Below, in pieces: positions 9,601 to 17,623 of a DNA stretch of 64,000 nucleotides (positions are counted from its first letter, which is position 1; every line of letters starts with the position of its first letter). The stretch is from Streptomyces chumphonensis. GTDB taxonomy: Bacteria; Actinomycetota; Actinomycetes; Streptomycetales; Streptomycetaceae. The stretch is taken from positions 124,001-188,000 of the forward strand of contig NZ_JACXYU010000001.1 in NCBI RefSeq assembly GCF_014779715.1. Direction: 5' to 3'. The translations under genes were made by a program, and so were the position numbers. Under the pieces are notes generated by a model. The model did no database searches and was not told the origin of the DNA. It saw only the letters and a program-made list of their open reading frames with translations.

Positions 9601-12600
9601 GGCCGTTCGCGGACCTGTTCCTCGAACAGCAGGTGCGCCGGCGCCCCGGGCAGGGCACGGTCCGGGCCACGGCCCCAGCGTTCCAGGTCGGCGCGGTCGG
9701 CCGCCCGGGTGGCGGGCAGCTCGGACAGCCTCCGCCCGGGGGCCTCGGCCACGGCGTCGAGGATCTCGGTCAGGTGGTCGAGCAGGCGGTCGGCGGTGGC
9801 CTCGTCGAACAGGTCGGTGTTGTACTCCAGGGCGGCCTGCCAGGCGCCGCCGCGCGGCAGGACCTCCAGCACCAGGTCGAACTTGGAGGTTCCGGTGGAG
9901 GTCTCCAGCGGGCGGACGTCCGCGCCGCCCATGCGGACCTCGGGGATGTCGATGTTGCCGAAGGAGAGCACGGCCTGCACCAGCGGCGCCCGGGACAGGT
10001 CCCGGGCGGCCCCCACCTCGTCGACCAGGCGTTCGAAGGGCACGTCCGCGTGGGCGTAGGCGTCCAGGCAGGTGCTCCGGACGCGGGCCATCAGCTCGGT
10101 GAAGGAGGGGTCGCCCGTCAGGTCGGTGCGCAGCACCAGCGTGTTGACGAAGAACCCGATCAGGTGCTCCGCCTCGGAGCGGTCCCGGCCGGCCACCGGC
10201 GACCCCACGGCGAGGTCCCGCTGTCCGCTGTGGCGCGACAGCAGCACGCCGTAGGCCGCGAGGAGGACCATGAACACGGTGGCGTCCCCCCGCCGGCCCA
10301 CCTCCTCCAGGGCGCGGACCAGTTCCACGGGCAGGGCCCTGACGCGCCGTGCGCCGCGGAAGGTCTGCACGGCCGGGCGGGGCCGGTCGGTGGGCAGGTC
10401 GAGGACGGGAAGGTCGCGCAGGCGGTCCCGCCAGTGGGCGAGCCGACGGTCGGCCTCCGGGCCCGCCAGCAGGTCGCGCTGCCAGGCCGCGTGGTCGCCG
10501 TACTGCACCGGCAGGTGCGGCAGGTCCGCCTCCCCGCCGCGCAGCAGGGCGTCGTAGGCGGCCACCAGTTCGCGGACGAAGACGGCGACGGACCAGCGGT
10601 CGCACACGGCGTGGTGGAAGACCACCGTGAGCACGTGCCGCTCCGGCGCCGTGCGCAGCAGCGTCACCCGCACCAGGGGCGGACGGCCCAGGTCGAAGGG
10701 CGTGGACGCCGCCTCGTTCAGAAGGCGTTCGCGGGCGGCGGCGCGCTCCCCCTCCGGCAGGGCGGTCAGGTCGAGCGCCGCGACGGGCACACGCGCGGCG
10801 GGGGCGACCGCCTGGAAGAGCTCGCCGTCCACCTCGGCGAAGGCGGTGCGCAGCGTCTCGTGCCGCTCCACCAGCAGGTTCACCGCGCGGCGCAGGACGT
10901 CCGCGTCGAGGGGGCCGTCGAGCTCCACCCGGCCGGGCATCAGGTAGGCGCGGGCGCTGTCCGGTTCGAGCCGGTGCAGGAACCACAGCCGCTTCTGGCC
11001 GGGCGAGGCGGGCAGCAGGAGGCGGCCCCGGTGGGGGCCGTCCGCCTCCGGCCGCCTCGGGAGCGGCGCCGGCCCGTCCCGGGGTTCGGGCGGAGAGGCG
11101 GTCGGGCCGTCGAGCTTGGCGGCGAGGGCGGCGACGGTGCGGTGGTCGAACAGCAGCCGGACGGGCACTTTGACGCCGCGCTTCTCGCCCAGCCGGACCG
11201 CAGCACGGGCGCCGAGCAGCGAGTGGCCCCCGAGGGTGAAGAAGTCGTCGTGCGCCCCGACGCTCTCCAGGCCCAGGACGTCGGCCCACACGGCCGCCAC
11301 CTGTCGCTCCGTCGCCGTGCGGGGCTCGGTGAACTCCGGCGCGCGGTCGCGGGAGGCGGCGCCGGGCGCGGGCAGGGCGCGGCGGTCCACCTTGCCGTTG
11401 GGGGTGCGGGGAAAGGCGGGGAGGACGACGACAGCCGCCGGGACCATGTACTCCGGAAGACGTGCCCGGGCCGTCCGCCGCAACTCCCCCGCCAGGGCGT
11501 CGACGTCGTCCGGGACGCCTTCGGGCACGGCGTAGCCGACGAGCCGGCGGTCCCCCGGGGTGTCCTCCCGGAGGACGACCACGGCGTCGCGCACGTCGCC
11601 GTGCTCGCGCAGCACGGCCGCGACCTCGCCCGGCTCGACACGGAAGCCGCGCACCTTCACCTGGGAGTCCGCGCGGCCGACGAACTCCAGGGTGCCGTCG
11701 GCGCGGTAGCGGACGAGGTCGCCGGTGCGGTACACGCGGCCGGCGCCCTCCCCGCCCCGCGGGTCCGGCACGAAGTGGGCCCGCGTCAGCTCCGGCTTGC
11801 CGTGGTAGCCCCGGGTCACGCCCGGGCCGCCGATGTACAGCTCGCCGGGCACGCCCAGCGGTACCGGGCGGCCCGCCGCGTCCAGGACCAGGAAGCGGGT
11901 GTTGGGCAGCGGCCGCCCCAGCGGCACCGGGTCCTCGCCCTCGGTGTAGCGGTGGCAGGACGCCCACACCGTGGTCTCGGTCGGCCCGTACACCTGCCAG
12001 ACCTCGACGCCGGCGCGGGCCATCCGCCGGGCCAGTTCCGAGGACAGCGGCTCGGCCCCGCACAGGCCGCGGAAGGGCCCGGAGGCCCGCCAACCGGTGT
12101 CCAGCAGCAGCTGCCAGGCGGCCGGCGTGGCCTGCCAGTACGTGGCTCCGGTGGCCGCCATGCGGGCGGCCAGCCGGTCCCCGTCGACCGCGTCGGCCCG
12201 GGGCACCAGCGCGACGGCCGCGCCCGTGGTCAGCGGCAGGAAGAAGTCGAGCACCGACATGTCGAACGCGTGGGTGATGGTGGCGGCCACGACGTCGTGC
12301 TCGCTCAGGCCGGGTGCGCGGCGCATGGAGTCCAGGAGGTTCGGCAACCGCCCGTGGGGCACCAGCACGCCTTTGGGACGCCCGGTGGAGCCGGAGGTGT
12401 AGATGACGTACGCCAGGTCCTGCGGGCCGTTCACCGTCTCGGGGTACTCCGCGCTCTCGGCCTCGACGGCGGCCCGGCAGCGCTCCTCGTCCAGCAGCAC
12501 GAGGTGCACGTCGTGCTCGGGGAGCCGGTCGGTCAGGCTCGTGTGGCCCACCAGGAACCGCGCCCCGGAGTCGGCCAGCAGGTACCGGACGCGCTCGGCC

Positions 12601-14354
12601 GGGTAGTCGGGATCGACCGGCACGTAGGCGCCCCCCGACCTGAGCACGCCGAGGAGGGCGACCAGCAGGTCGGGCGTACGCTCGGTGAAGACCGCCACGC
12701 GCTCCTCCGGACGGACCCCCAGGCGCCGCAGGTGGTGGGCGAGGCGGTTGGCCCGCGCGTCCAGTTCGGCGTACGTCAGCCGGGAGCCGTCCAGGAACAC
12801 GGCGGTGCGTCCACCGTCCCGCGCCGTTTGCTCCCGCACCATGTCGTGCAGGAGGACATCGCGCACCGGGGCGGTCCCGCCGGTGCCCCACCGCTCCAGC
12901 AGTCGCGCCTCGTCCTCGGGCAGGGCGGGCAGCTCGGACAGCCGGCGGTGCGGCGCGGCGGCGGCCGCTTCCAGCAGCGTGCACAGCTGGGTGAGCATCC
13001 GGTCCGCGGTGGCGGGATCGAACAGGTCGGTGCTGTACTCCAGTTCGGCGCGGAGTCCGCCGTCCTCCCCGGACGCGTCCGGGTCCGCCCCGGTCTCCGT
13101 CCCCGTCTCCGGCAGGAACGTCAGGAAGAGGTCGAGCTTCGCCGTACCGGGGTCGATCCGGACGGGCTCGGTCTCCAGGCCCGGCATCCGCAGGTCGTCG
13201 CGCGGTGTGTTGCCCAGCATGAGCATCACCTGCGCCAGCGCGCCCCGGGACAGGTCCCGGGGTGGCCGGAGCTCCTCCACCAGCCGCTCGAAGGGCACGT
13301 CCGCGTGGGCGTAGGCCTCCAGGCTGGTCTCCCGGGCCCGGTCGACCAGCTCGGCGAAGGACGGGTCGCCGGAGACGTCGGTGCGCAGCACGAGCGTGTT
13401 GATGAACAGCCCGATCAGGTGCTCCAGCTCGGGCCGGTCGCGGCCGGCCACCGGCGAGCCGACGGGTACGTCCCGCTGGCCGGAGTAGCGCGACATGAGG
13501 ACCGAGAACCCCGCGAGCAGGACCATGAACAGGCTGGCGCCCCGCTCCCGCCCGAGCCGCCTGAGCCCGCGCACCAGCGGGGCGGGCAGCCGTGCGGTGC
13601 GGACCGCGCCCCGGAAGGACTGGACGGCCGGACGGGGCCGGTCGCAGGCGAGCTCCAGCACCGGCAGGTCCGCGAGCCGCCGTCGCCAGTAGGCGATCTG
13701 GCCGAGGAGTTCACCGCTCTCCAGCAGCTCGCGCTGCCACGCCGCGTAGTCGCCGTACTGGACCGGCAGGTCGGGCAGCTCCGGCTCGGCCCCCCGGGCG
13801 TGGGCCCGGTAGCAGGCGGCGAGTTCACGCACCAGGACCGCGCCGGACCACATGTCCCCGATGCCGTGGTGGAAGGTCACCACGAGCACGTGGTCCTCGG
13901 GTGCGAGCCGGTAGAGGGTCACCCGGGCCAGCGGCGCGGTGTCCAGGGGGAAGGGCCGGGCGACCTCCCGTTCCACCAGGGTCCGCAGCCCGGCCTCCGG
14001 GTCGGCCGAGGCGGACAGGTCCGTCACGGTGACGGGGAGCCGGCCGTCGGGACGCACGAGCTGTACCGGTTCGCCGTCCAGCTCGGCCAGGGACGTGCGC
14101 AGGGTCTCGTGCCGCCGTACCAGGGTGTCCACGGAGCGCTGCAGCAGCGCGGTGTCCAGGGGGCCGCGCAGCCGGGTGGCGCCGTGGCCGAGGTAGGCGG
14201 CGGCGCTGTCGGGGGCGAGCTGGGCGAGGAACCACAGCCGCCGCTGCCCGAAGGAGGTGGGCAGGACGTAGCAGTGCTCGTCGGTGCCGCTCTGCGGTGC
14301 TCCGGGGACGGTGGCCGGTCCGGCCGGGCTGCCGTGGTGCGCGTCGACGGTCAC
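6663..14354 (-). CDS. NRPS A: C-A-PCP-C-A-PCP-reductase (terminal megasynthase)
   Basis: 2563 residues. C1 (about 28-450) has HHGIGD at 162-167. A1 (about 505-1000) has the specificity residues D,M,L,Q,L,G,V,V,W plus K, close to the glycine code DILQLGLIWK. PCP1 carries Ser1045 in LGGHS. C2 (about 1110-1530) has HHAVCD at 1247-1252. A2 (about 1575-2085) reads D,A,W,L,V,G,A,V,Y, a hydrophobic or aromatic-type pocket I cannot assign. PCP2 has Ser2122. The end (about 2190-2563) is a thioester reductase: GATGFLG for NAD(P)H and Y2358-x3-K2362. So the chain leaves as an aldehyde or, after a second reduction, an alcohol. The start is GTG 14354, overlapping B's stop. Last in the assembly order D-C-B-A. 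Confidence 0.95.
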   Translation of the reverse strand: MTVDAHHGSPAGPATVPGAPQSGTDEHCYVLPTSFGQRRLWFLAQLAPDSAAAYLGHGATRLRGPLDTALLQRSVDTLVRRHETLRTSLAELDGEPVQLVRPDGRLPVTVTDLSASADPEAGLRTLVEREVARPFPLDTAPLARVTLYRLAPEDHVLVVTFHHGIGDMWSGAVLVRELAACYRAHARGAEPELPDLPVQYGDYAAWQRELLESGELLGQIAYWRRRLADLPVLELACDRPRPAVQSFRGAVRTARLPAPLVRGLRRLGRERGASLFMVLLAGFSVLMSRYSGQRDVPVGSPVAGRDRPELEHLIGLFINTLVLRTDVSGDPSFAELVDRARETSLEAYAHADVPFERLVEELRPPRDLSRGALAQVMLMLGNTPRDDLRMPGLETEPVRIDPGTAKLDLFLTFLPETGTETGADPDASGEDGGLRAELEYSTDLFDPATADRMLTQLCTLLEAAAAAPHRRLSELPALPEDEARLLERWGTGGTAPVRDVLLHDMVREQTARDGGRTAVFLDGSRLTYAELDARANRLAHHLRRLGVRPEERVAVFTERTPDLLVALLGVLRSGGAYVPVDPDYPAERVRYLLADSGARFLVGHTSLTDRLPEHDVHLVLLDEERCRAAVEAESAEYPETVNGPQDLAYVIYTSGSTGRPKGVLVPHGRLPNLLDSMRRAPGLSEHDVVAATITHAFDMSVLDFFLPLTTGAAVALVPRADAVDGDRLAARMAATGATYWQATPAAWQLLLDTGWRASGPFRGLCGAEPLSSELARRMARAGVEVWQVYGPTETTVWASCHRYTEGEDPVPLGRPLPNTRFLVLDAAGRPVPLGVPGELYIGGPGVTRGYHGKPELTRAHFVPDPRGGEGAGRVYRTGDLVRYRADGTLEFVGRADSQVKVRGFRVEPGEVAAVLREHGDVRDAVVVLREDTPGDRRLVGYAVPEGVPDDVDALAGELRRTARARLPEYMVPAAVVVLPAFPRTPNGKVDRRALPAPGAASRDRAPEFTEPRTATERQVAAVWADVLGLESVGAHDDFFTLGGHSLLGARAAVRLGEKRGVKVPVRLLFDHRTVAALAAKLDGPTASPPEPRDGPAPLPRRPEADGPHRGRLLLPASPGQKRLWFLHRLEPDSARAYLMPGRVELDGPLDADVLRRAVNLLVERHETLRTAFAEVDGELFQAVAPAARVPVAALDLTALPEGERAAARERLLNEAASTPFDLGRPPLVRVTLLRTAPERHVLTVVFHHAVCDRWSVAVFVRELVAAYDALLRGGEADLPHLPVQYGDHAAWQRDLLAGPEADRRLAHWRDRLRDLPVLDLPTDRPRPAVQTFRGARRVRALPVELVRALEEVGRRGDATVFMVLLAAYGVLLSRHSGQRDLAVGSPVAGRDRSEAEHLIGFFVNTLVLRTDLTGDPSFTELMARVRSTCLDAYAHADVPFERLVDEVGAARDLSRAPLVQAVLSFGNIDIPEVRMGGADVRPLETSTGTSKFDLVLEVLPRGGAWQAALEYNTDLFDEATADRLLDHLTEILDAVAEAPGRRLSELPATRAADRADLERWGRGPDRALPGAPAHLLFEEQVRERPDATALFGPGGELAYARLNARANRLARRLRTLGVGPGTLVALCAHRSADTYTGILGILKAGGAYVPVDPGHPPERVRYLLADSAASVVLTQQDVRERLGGLLGARHRHVVLLDRDHREDPGPGDADATDLKPLSGPDDPAYVIYTSGSTGRPKGTVVTHRGVADLHLSRDLIPVGPDDRVLAFASTGFDASVWEWTMALLGGGALVLPPADDAAAGVDVAETVRDHAVTVALLPPSLLALLDPAETPTLRTVVSGGEDCSAAVAARWAPYVRLVNAYGPTEATVYATLSGALTGAGHPPIGRPVPNARLSVTDADGRPVPVGAPGELRIAGPGVARGYLGRADLTAERFLPDPEHPGDPAPRVYRTGDLVRYLPTGELEYLGRQDEQTKIRGFRIEPGEVEAVLRGHRSVADVVVAAREDGVGDRTLVAYVVPRPSTASDGAAGTRLIGELRALAREHLPAYLVPAHLMLLTALPSTPTGKVDRAALPAPVTGGAHADGTRTAPATPTEERLCGLFARVLGAERVGALDDFFALGGNSLSLSRLHALVRDAWPQARVPLRLLFEQPTPRAVAEAVTGGPEGHHAPDPAADVSLDPAVRVRGAWTWREHPRTILLTGATGFLGAFLLKALLETTSARVVCLVRAEGPERAAARLEEHLRGLGLWDERTRARTRALPGDFSRPALGLGEEAFARLAADVDEIHHCGASVNFGRPYADLREANVGGVREILRLACTGPVKPVHHVSTLSVFSLRGEGDLMAYEDELPAEPPSAENGYNQSKWVAEKIVALARERGVPVSVYRPGRIAGDTVSGIWRTDDVFCHVLRACAVVGAVPELAFSTDIVPVDHIAAVIARVARARENLGGTYQFAGAERLRFDTVSEALERAGYPARRLPYPDWYELCRRHAESRSDSGLGPTLSLFGKRVEDDRGGLREPVFDTAHTRRASGGLRPATVDAALLERYLRSLAATGFLPPPSSKGTA

Positions 14355-17300
14355 GGGCGCTCCTCACCGGCAGCCGGGCGGCGGACCGGGGTGCGGGGCC
14401 GGGCGAGGAGGGCGGGGCCCTCGGCGGCCGGGGCGGTCGGGCCGCGCAGGGCCTCGGCGAGTGCGGAGAGCACCGGCCGGTCGAACAGGGTGCGCACCCG
14501 GACCTCCCGGCCCAGCGCGACCCGCAGCCTGCCGACGACCCGGGTGGCCAGGAGGGAGTGCCCGCCGAGCGCGAAGAAGTCGTCGTGCGCGCCGACCCGG
14601 TCCACGCCGAGGACCTCGGCCCACACCCGGGCGATCTCGGTCTCGAGTGCGTCCCGGGGGGCGGTGTAGTCACCGGCGGCGCCCGGGCGGCGTCCGTCCG
14701 GCGCGGGCAGAGCGCGCCGGTCCACCTTCCCGTTGGCCGTCAGCGGAAGCTCGTCCAGGAGCACGAACGCCGAGGGGACCATGTACTCCGGCAGCCGGTC
14801 CCGGGCCCGAGCCCGCAGCCCGGCCGCGAGCGCCCCGTCCCCCGTCCCGGTCTCGGTGTCGGCGCCCGACTCCGCCCCGGACGGGACCACGTAGGCGACC
14901 AGCCGCACGTCGCCCGGAGCCTCCTGGCGGGCGGCCACCAGCACCTCCCGCACGCCCGGGTGCCCGCGCAGCGCGGCGGCCACCTCTCCGGGCTCCACCC
15001 GGAAGCCGCGGATCTTCACCTGGTCGTCGGCCCGGCCGAGCACTTCCAGCTCCCCGTTCTCCAGCAGCCGGGCCAGGTCGCCGGAGCGGTACATGCGCGA
15101 GCCGTCGCCGGTGAAGGGGTCCTCCAGGAAGCGCTCGGCCGTCAGCTCGGGCAGGCCGCGGTAGCCCCGGGCGACGCCCGGGCCGGAGACGTACATCTCG
15201 CCGCACACCCCGGGCGGTACGGGCCGGCCGTACCGGTCGAGCAGGTGGATGCGCAGGTCCGGCAGGGGACGCCCGATGGGGCTGCGGACGCCGGAGGCGG
15301 TGTCGGCGGCGGTGACGCGGTGGAAGGTGGCGTGGACCGTGGTCTCCGTGATGCCGTACATGTTGACCAGGCGGGGCGCGTCGTCGCCGAAGCGCTCGAA
15401 CCACGGGGCGAGGGAGGGAACGTCGAGGTACTCGCCGGCGAGGATCACGTAGCGCAGGGGCGGGCGCTCACCGCCGTGGTCCAGCGCGTGCCGGGTGTAG
15501 GGGCCGAACGCCGAGGGGGTCTGGCTGAGCACCGTGACCCCCTCGCCCGCGAGCAGCCCGTGCAGGGCCTCGGGCGAGCGCGCGGTGTCGCGGTCCACGA
15601 CCACCAGGCGCGCTCCGGTGGCGAAGGCGCCCCAGGTCTCGAAGACGGACACGTCGAAGGCGTAGGAGTGGAACATGCTCCACACGTCCCGCGGGCCGAC
15701 GTCGAAGAGGGTCTCGGCGCCGCGCACCAGGCGGACGACGTTGGTGTGGGTCACCTCCACCCCCTTGGGGCGGCCGGTGGAGCCGGAGGTGAACAGGACG
15801 TAGGCCAGGTCCCCGGGAGCGGCCCCGGAGTCGGGGGCCGACGGCTCCAGCGCGGCGATCTCCGCAGCGTCCCGGTCGAGGTCCACCACGGGCCCGGCGA
15901 CCGGCGGCACGCGGTCGGCCGCCGCCGCGTGGGTGACGAGGACGCGCACGTCGGCGTCGTCGAGGACGTCGGCCATGCGGGCGGCGGGCTGCGCCAGGTC
16001 CAGCGGGACGTAGGCGGCGCCGGACTTCAGGACGCCGAGGACGGCCGTCAGTTGGTCGGTGGAGCGCTCCAGGCACAGGCCGACGCGCTCACCGGGCCCG
16101 GCTCCGAGTTCCCGCAGTCGGCGGGCGAGCCGGTTGGCGCGCTCGTCCAGTTCCCGGTACGTGAGCCGGTCGTCGCCGCAGACGAGGGCGGTGGCTCCGG
16201 GGGTGCGAGCGGCCTGTTCGGCGAAGATCTCGTGCAGGCAGGGCGCGTCGGGGACGGGCTGCGGGGCGTGACCGCCGCCCACGATGCGGGCCCGCTCGCG
16301 GGGGGTGTAGGGCTCGACGTCGCCCAGTCGGCCGCCGGGGGCCGCCGCCATCTGGGCCAGGAGCTCGTGGAAGTGGCCCGCCAGTCGTTCGGCGGCCGGT
16401 TCGGCGAACCGCCGCCGGTCGTGGACGAGCCGGGGCGGCAGGTCCTCCTGGGGGAACACGACCATGGTGAGGGGGTAGTGGGGACGTCCGTCGTAGGCGA
16501 AGTCGACGATCTCCAGCCCGTGCAGCGCCATCTCGGGCGCCGGGGTGTTCTCGAAGGCGAGGTCGGTCTCGAACAGGGGGACCCCGCCGCCGGGCAGCCC
16601 GGCCCAGCGGGGGAACAGGTGCAGCGGGACGTCCGCGTGTTCGCGCGCCTCGGTCATCTCGTCCTGGAGCTGCCGCAGCCAGGGCAGCAGGGGGCGTTCC
16701 GGGTCGATGCGGGCCCGCACCGGGGTGGTGGTGATCATCGGGCCGACGATGGTTTCGGCGCCGGGCAGGTCGACGGGGCGGTGGGTGGAGGTGGCGCCGC
16801 TGATGACGTCGTCACGTCCGGTGTAGCGGGAGAGCAGCAGCATCCACGCGCCCTGGACCAGGGTGTTGAGCGTGAGACGGGTCTCCCGCGCCAGCGAGTC
16901 CAGGTCGCGCACCAGGGAGCCGAGCGAGCGGTCGGGGACGAAGCCGTGGCCGGGGCCGTCGTCGCCGGGCGGCCGGGGGCCGATCTCCAGGGCCTCGGGC
17001 GGCTCGTACCCCGACAGCGCCCGCCGCCAGTACTCCTCGGCCTTGCCCAGGTCCCGCCCGTTCCACCAGGCGACGTAGTCGCGGTAGGGGCGGGCGGGGG
17101 CCGGAGAGGGCCGCGTCCCGGCGGCGCGGGCGGCGTAGTTCTCGGCGAACTCCGCCAGGACCAGGCCGAAGGACCAGCCGTCCATGACGAGGTGGGGGAA
17201 GCTCCAGAAGAGCCGGTGGAGGTCGTCCCCGCAGCGGACGAGGGCCACCCGCATCAGCGGGGGTCTGCGCAGATCGAAGCCCCGGCGCCGGTGCTCGGCC

Positions 17301-17623
17301 GTGAACTGACGGTATCGGCGCTCCTGTTCGTCCTCCGGCAGACCGCGCCAGTCGATCTCCTCGACGTGCAGCGGGGCGTGGCGGTGGACCGCCTGGAGGG
17401 ACTTGCCGACCTCCTCCCAGTGGAACCCGGTGCGCAGGACGGGGTGCCGGTCGACGACGTCCTGCCAGGCCCGCCGGAAGGCCCCGTGGTCCGGGGTGCC
17501 GCGCAGGGTGAAGGTGAGCTGCTCGACGTACACGCCGGACTCGGGCGCGAAGAGGCTGTGGAAGAGCATGCCCTCCTGGACGGGCGCCAGCTCGTAGACG
17601 TCCTGGAGCGTGTCGGGCTTCAT
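14351..17623 (-). CDS. NRPS B: single module C-A-PCP
   Basis: 1090 residues. The condensation domain (about 5-440) opens LAPVQEGMLFHS. Its HHxxxDG motif reads P143-H144-LVM-D148-G: the first His is Pro but the catalytic second His is kept. The A domain (about 465-975) has specificity residues D,V,F,S,I,A,M,V,H plus K. The end resembles threonine-type codes (MVHK) but the start does not, so the substrate is open. The NMYGITETTVH segment is the kind seen in A domains that often need an MbtH partner; none is encoded in this window. PCP Ser1023 lies in LGGHS. ATG 17623 overlaps the stop of C as ATGA. The opening LAPVQEGMLFH type is common for C domains accepting D- or dual-configured donors, worth noting after the degenerate E domain of C. 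Confidence 0.94.
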   Translation of the reverse strand: MKPDTLQDVYELAPVQEGMLFHSLFAPESGVYVEQLTFTLRGTPDHGAFRRAWQDVVDRHPVLRTGFHWEEVGKSLQAVHRHAPLHVEEIDWRGLPEDEQERRYRQFTAEHRRRGFDLRRPPLMRVALVRCGDDLHRLFWSFPHLVMDGWSFGLVLAEFAENYAARAAGTRPSPAPARPYRDYVAWWNGRDLGKAEEYWRRALSGYEPPEALEIGPRPPGDDGPGHGFVPDRSLGSLVRDLDSLARETRLTLNTLVQGAWMLLLSRYTGRDDVISGATSTHRPVDLPGAETIVGPMITTTPVRARIDPERPLLPWLRQLQDEMTEAREHADVPLHLFPRWAGLPGGGVPLFETDLAFENTPAPEMALHGLEIVDFAYDGRPHYPLTMVVFPQEDLPPRLVHDRRRFAEPAAERLAGHFHELLAQMAAAPGGRLGDVEPYTPRERARIVGGGHAPQPVPDAPCLHEIFAEQAARTPGATALVCGDDRLTYRELDERANRLARRLRELGAGPGERVGLCLERSTDQLTAVLGVLKSGAAYVPLDLAQPAARMADVLDDADVRVLVTHAAAADRVPPVAGPVVDLDRDAAEIAALEPSAPDSGAAPGDLAYVLFTSGSTGRPKGVEVTHTNVVRLVRGAETLFDVGPRDVWSMFHSYAFDVSVFETWGAFATGARLVVVDRDTARSPEALHGLLAGEGVTVLSQTPSAFGPYTRHALDHGGERPPLRYVILAGEYLDVPSLAPWFERFGDDAPRLVNMYGITETTVHATFHRVTAADTASGVRSPIGRPLPDLRIHLLDRYGRPVPPGVCGEMYVSGPGVARGYRGLPELTAERFLEDPFTGDGSRMYRSGDLARLLENGELEVLGRADDQVKIRGFRVEPGEVAAALRGHPGVREVLVAARQEAPGDVRLVAYVVPSGAESGADTETGTGDGALAAGLRARARDRLPEYMVPSAFVLLDELPLTANGKVDRRALPAPDGRRPGAAGDYTAPRDALETEIARVWAEVLGVDRVGAHDDFFALGGHSLLATRVVGRLRVALGREVRVRTLFDRPVLSALAEALRGPTAPAAEGPALLARPRTPVRRPAAGEERP

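Noticed and set aside
6375..14669. 2764-codon open frame on the plus strand opposite NRPS A
   Set aside because: It is the antisense shadow of a high-GC coding region; the peptide is Arg/Gly/Val/Gln-rich without motifs, while the minus strand carries full NRPS domains.
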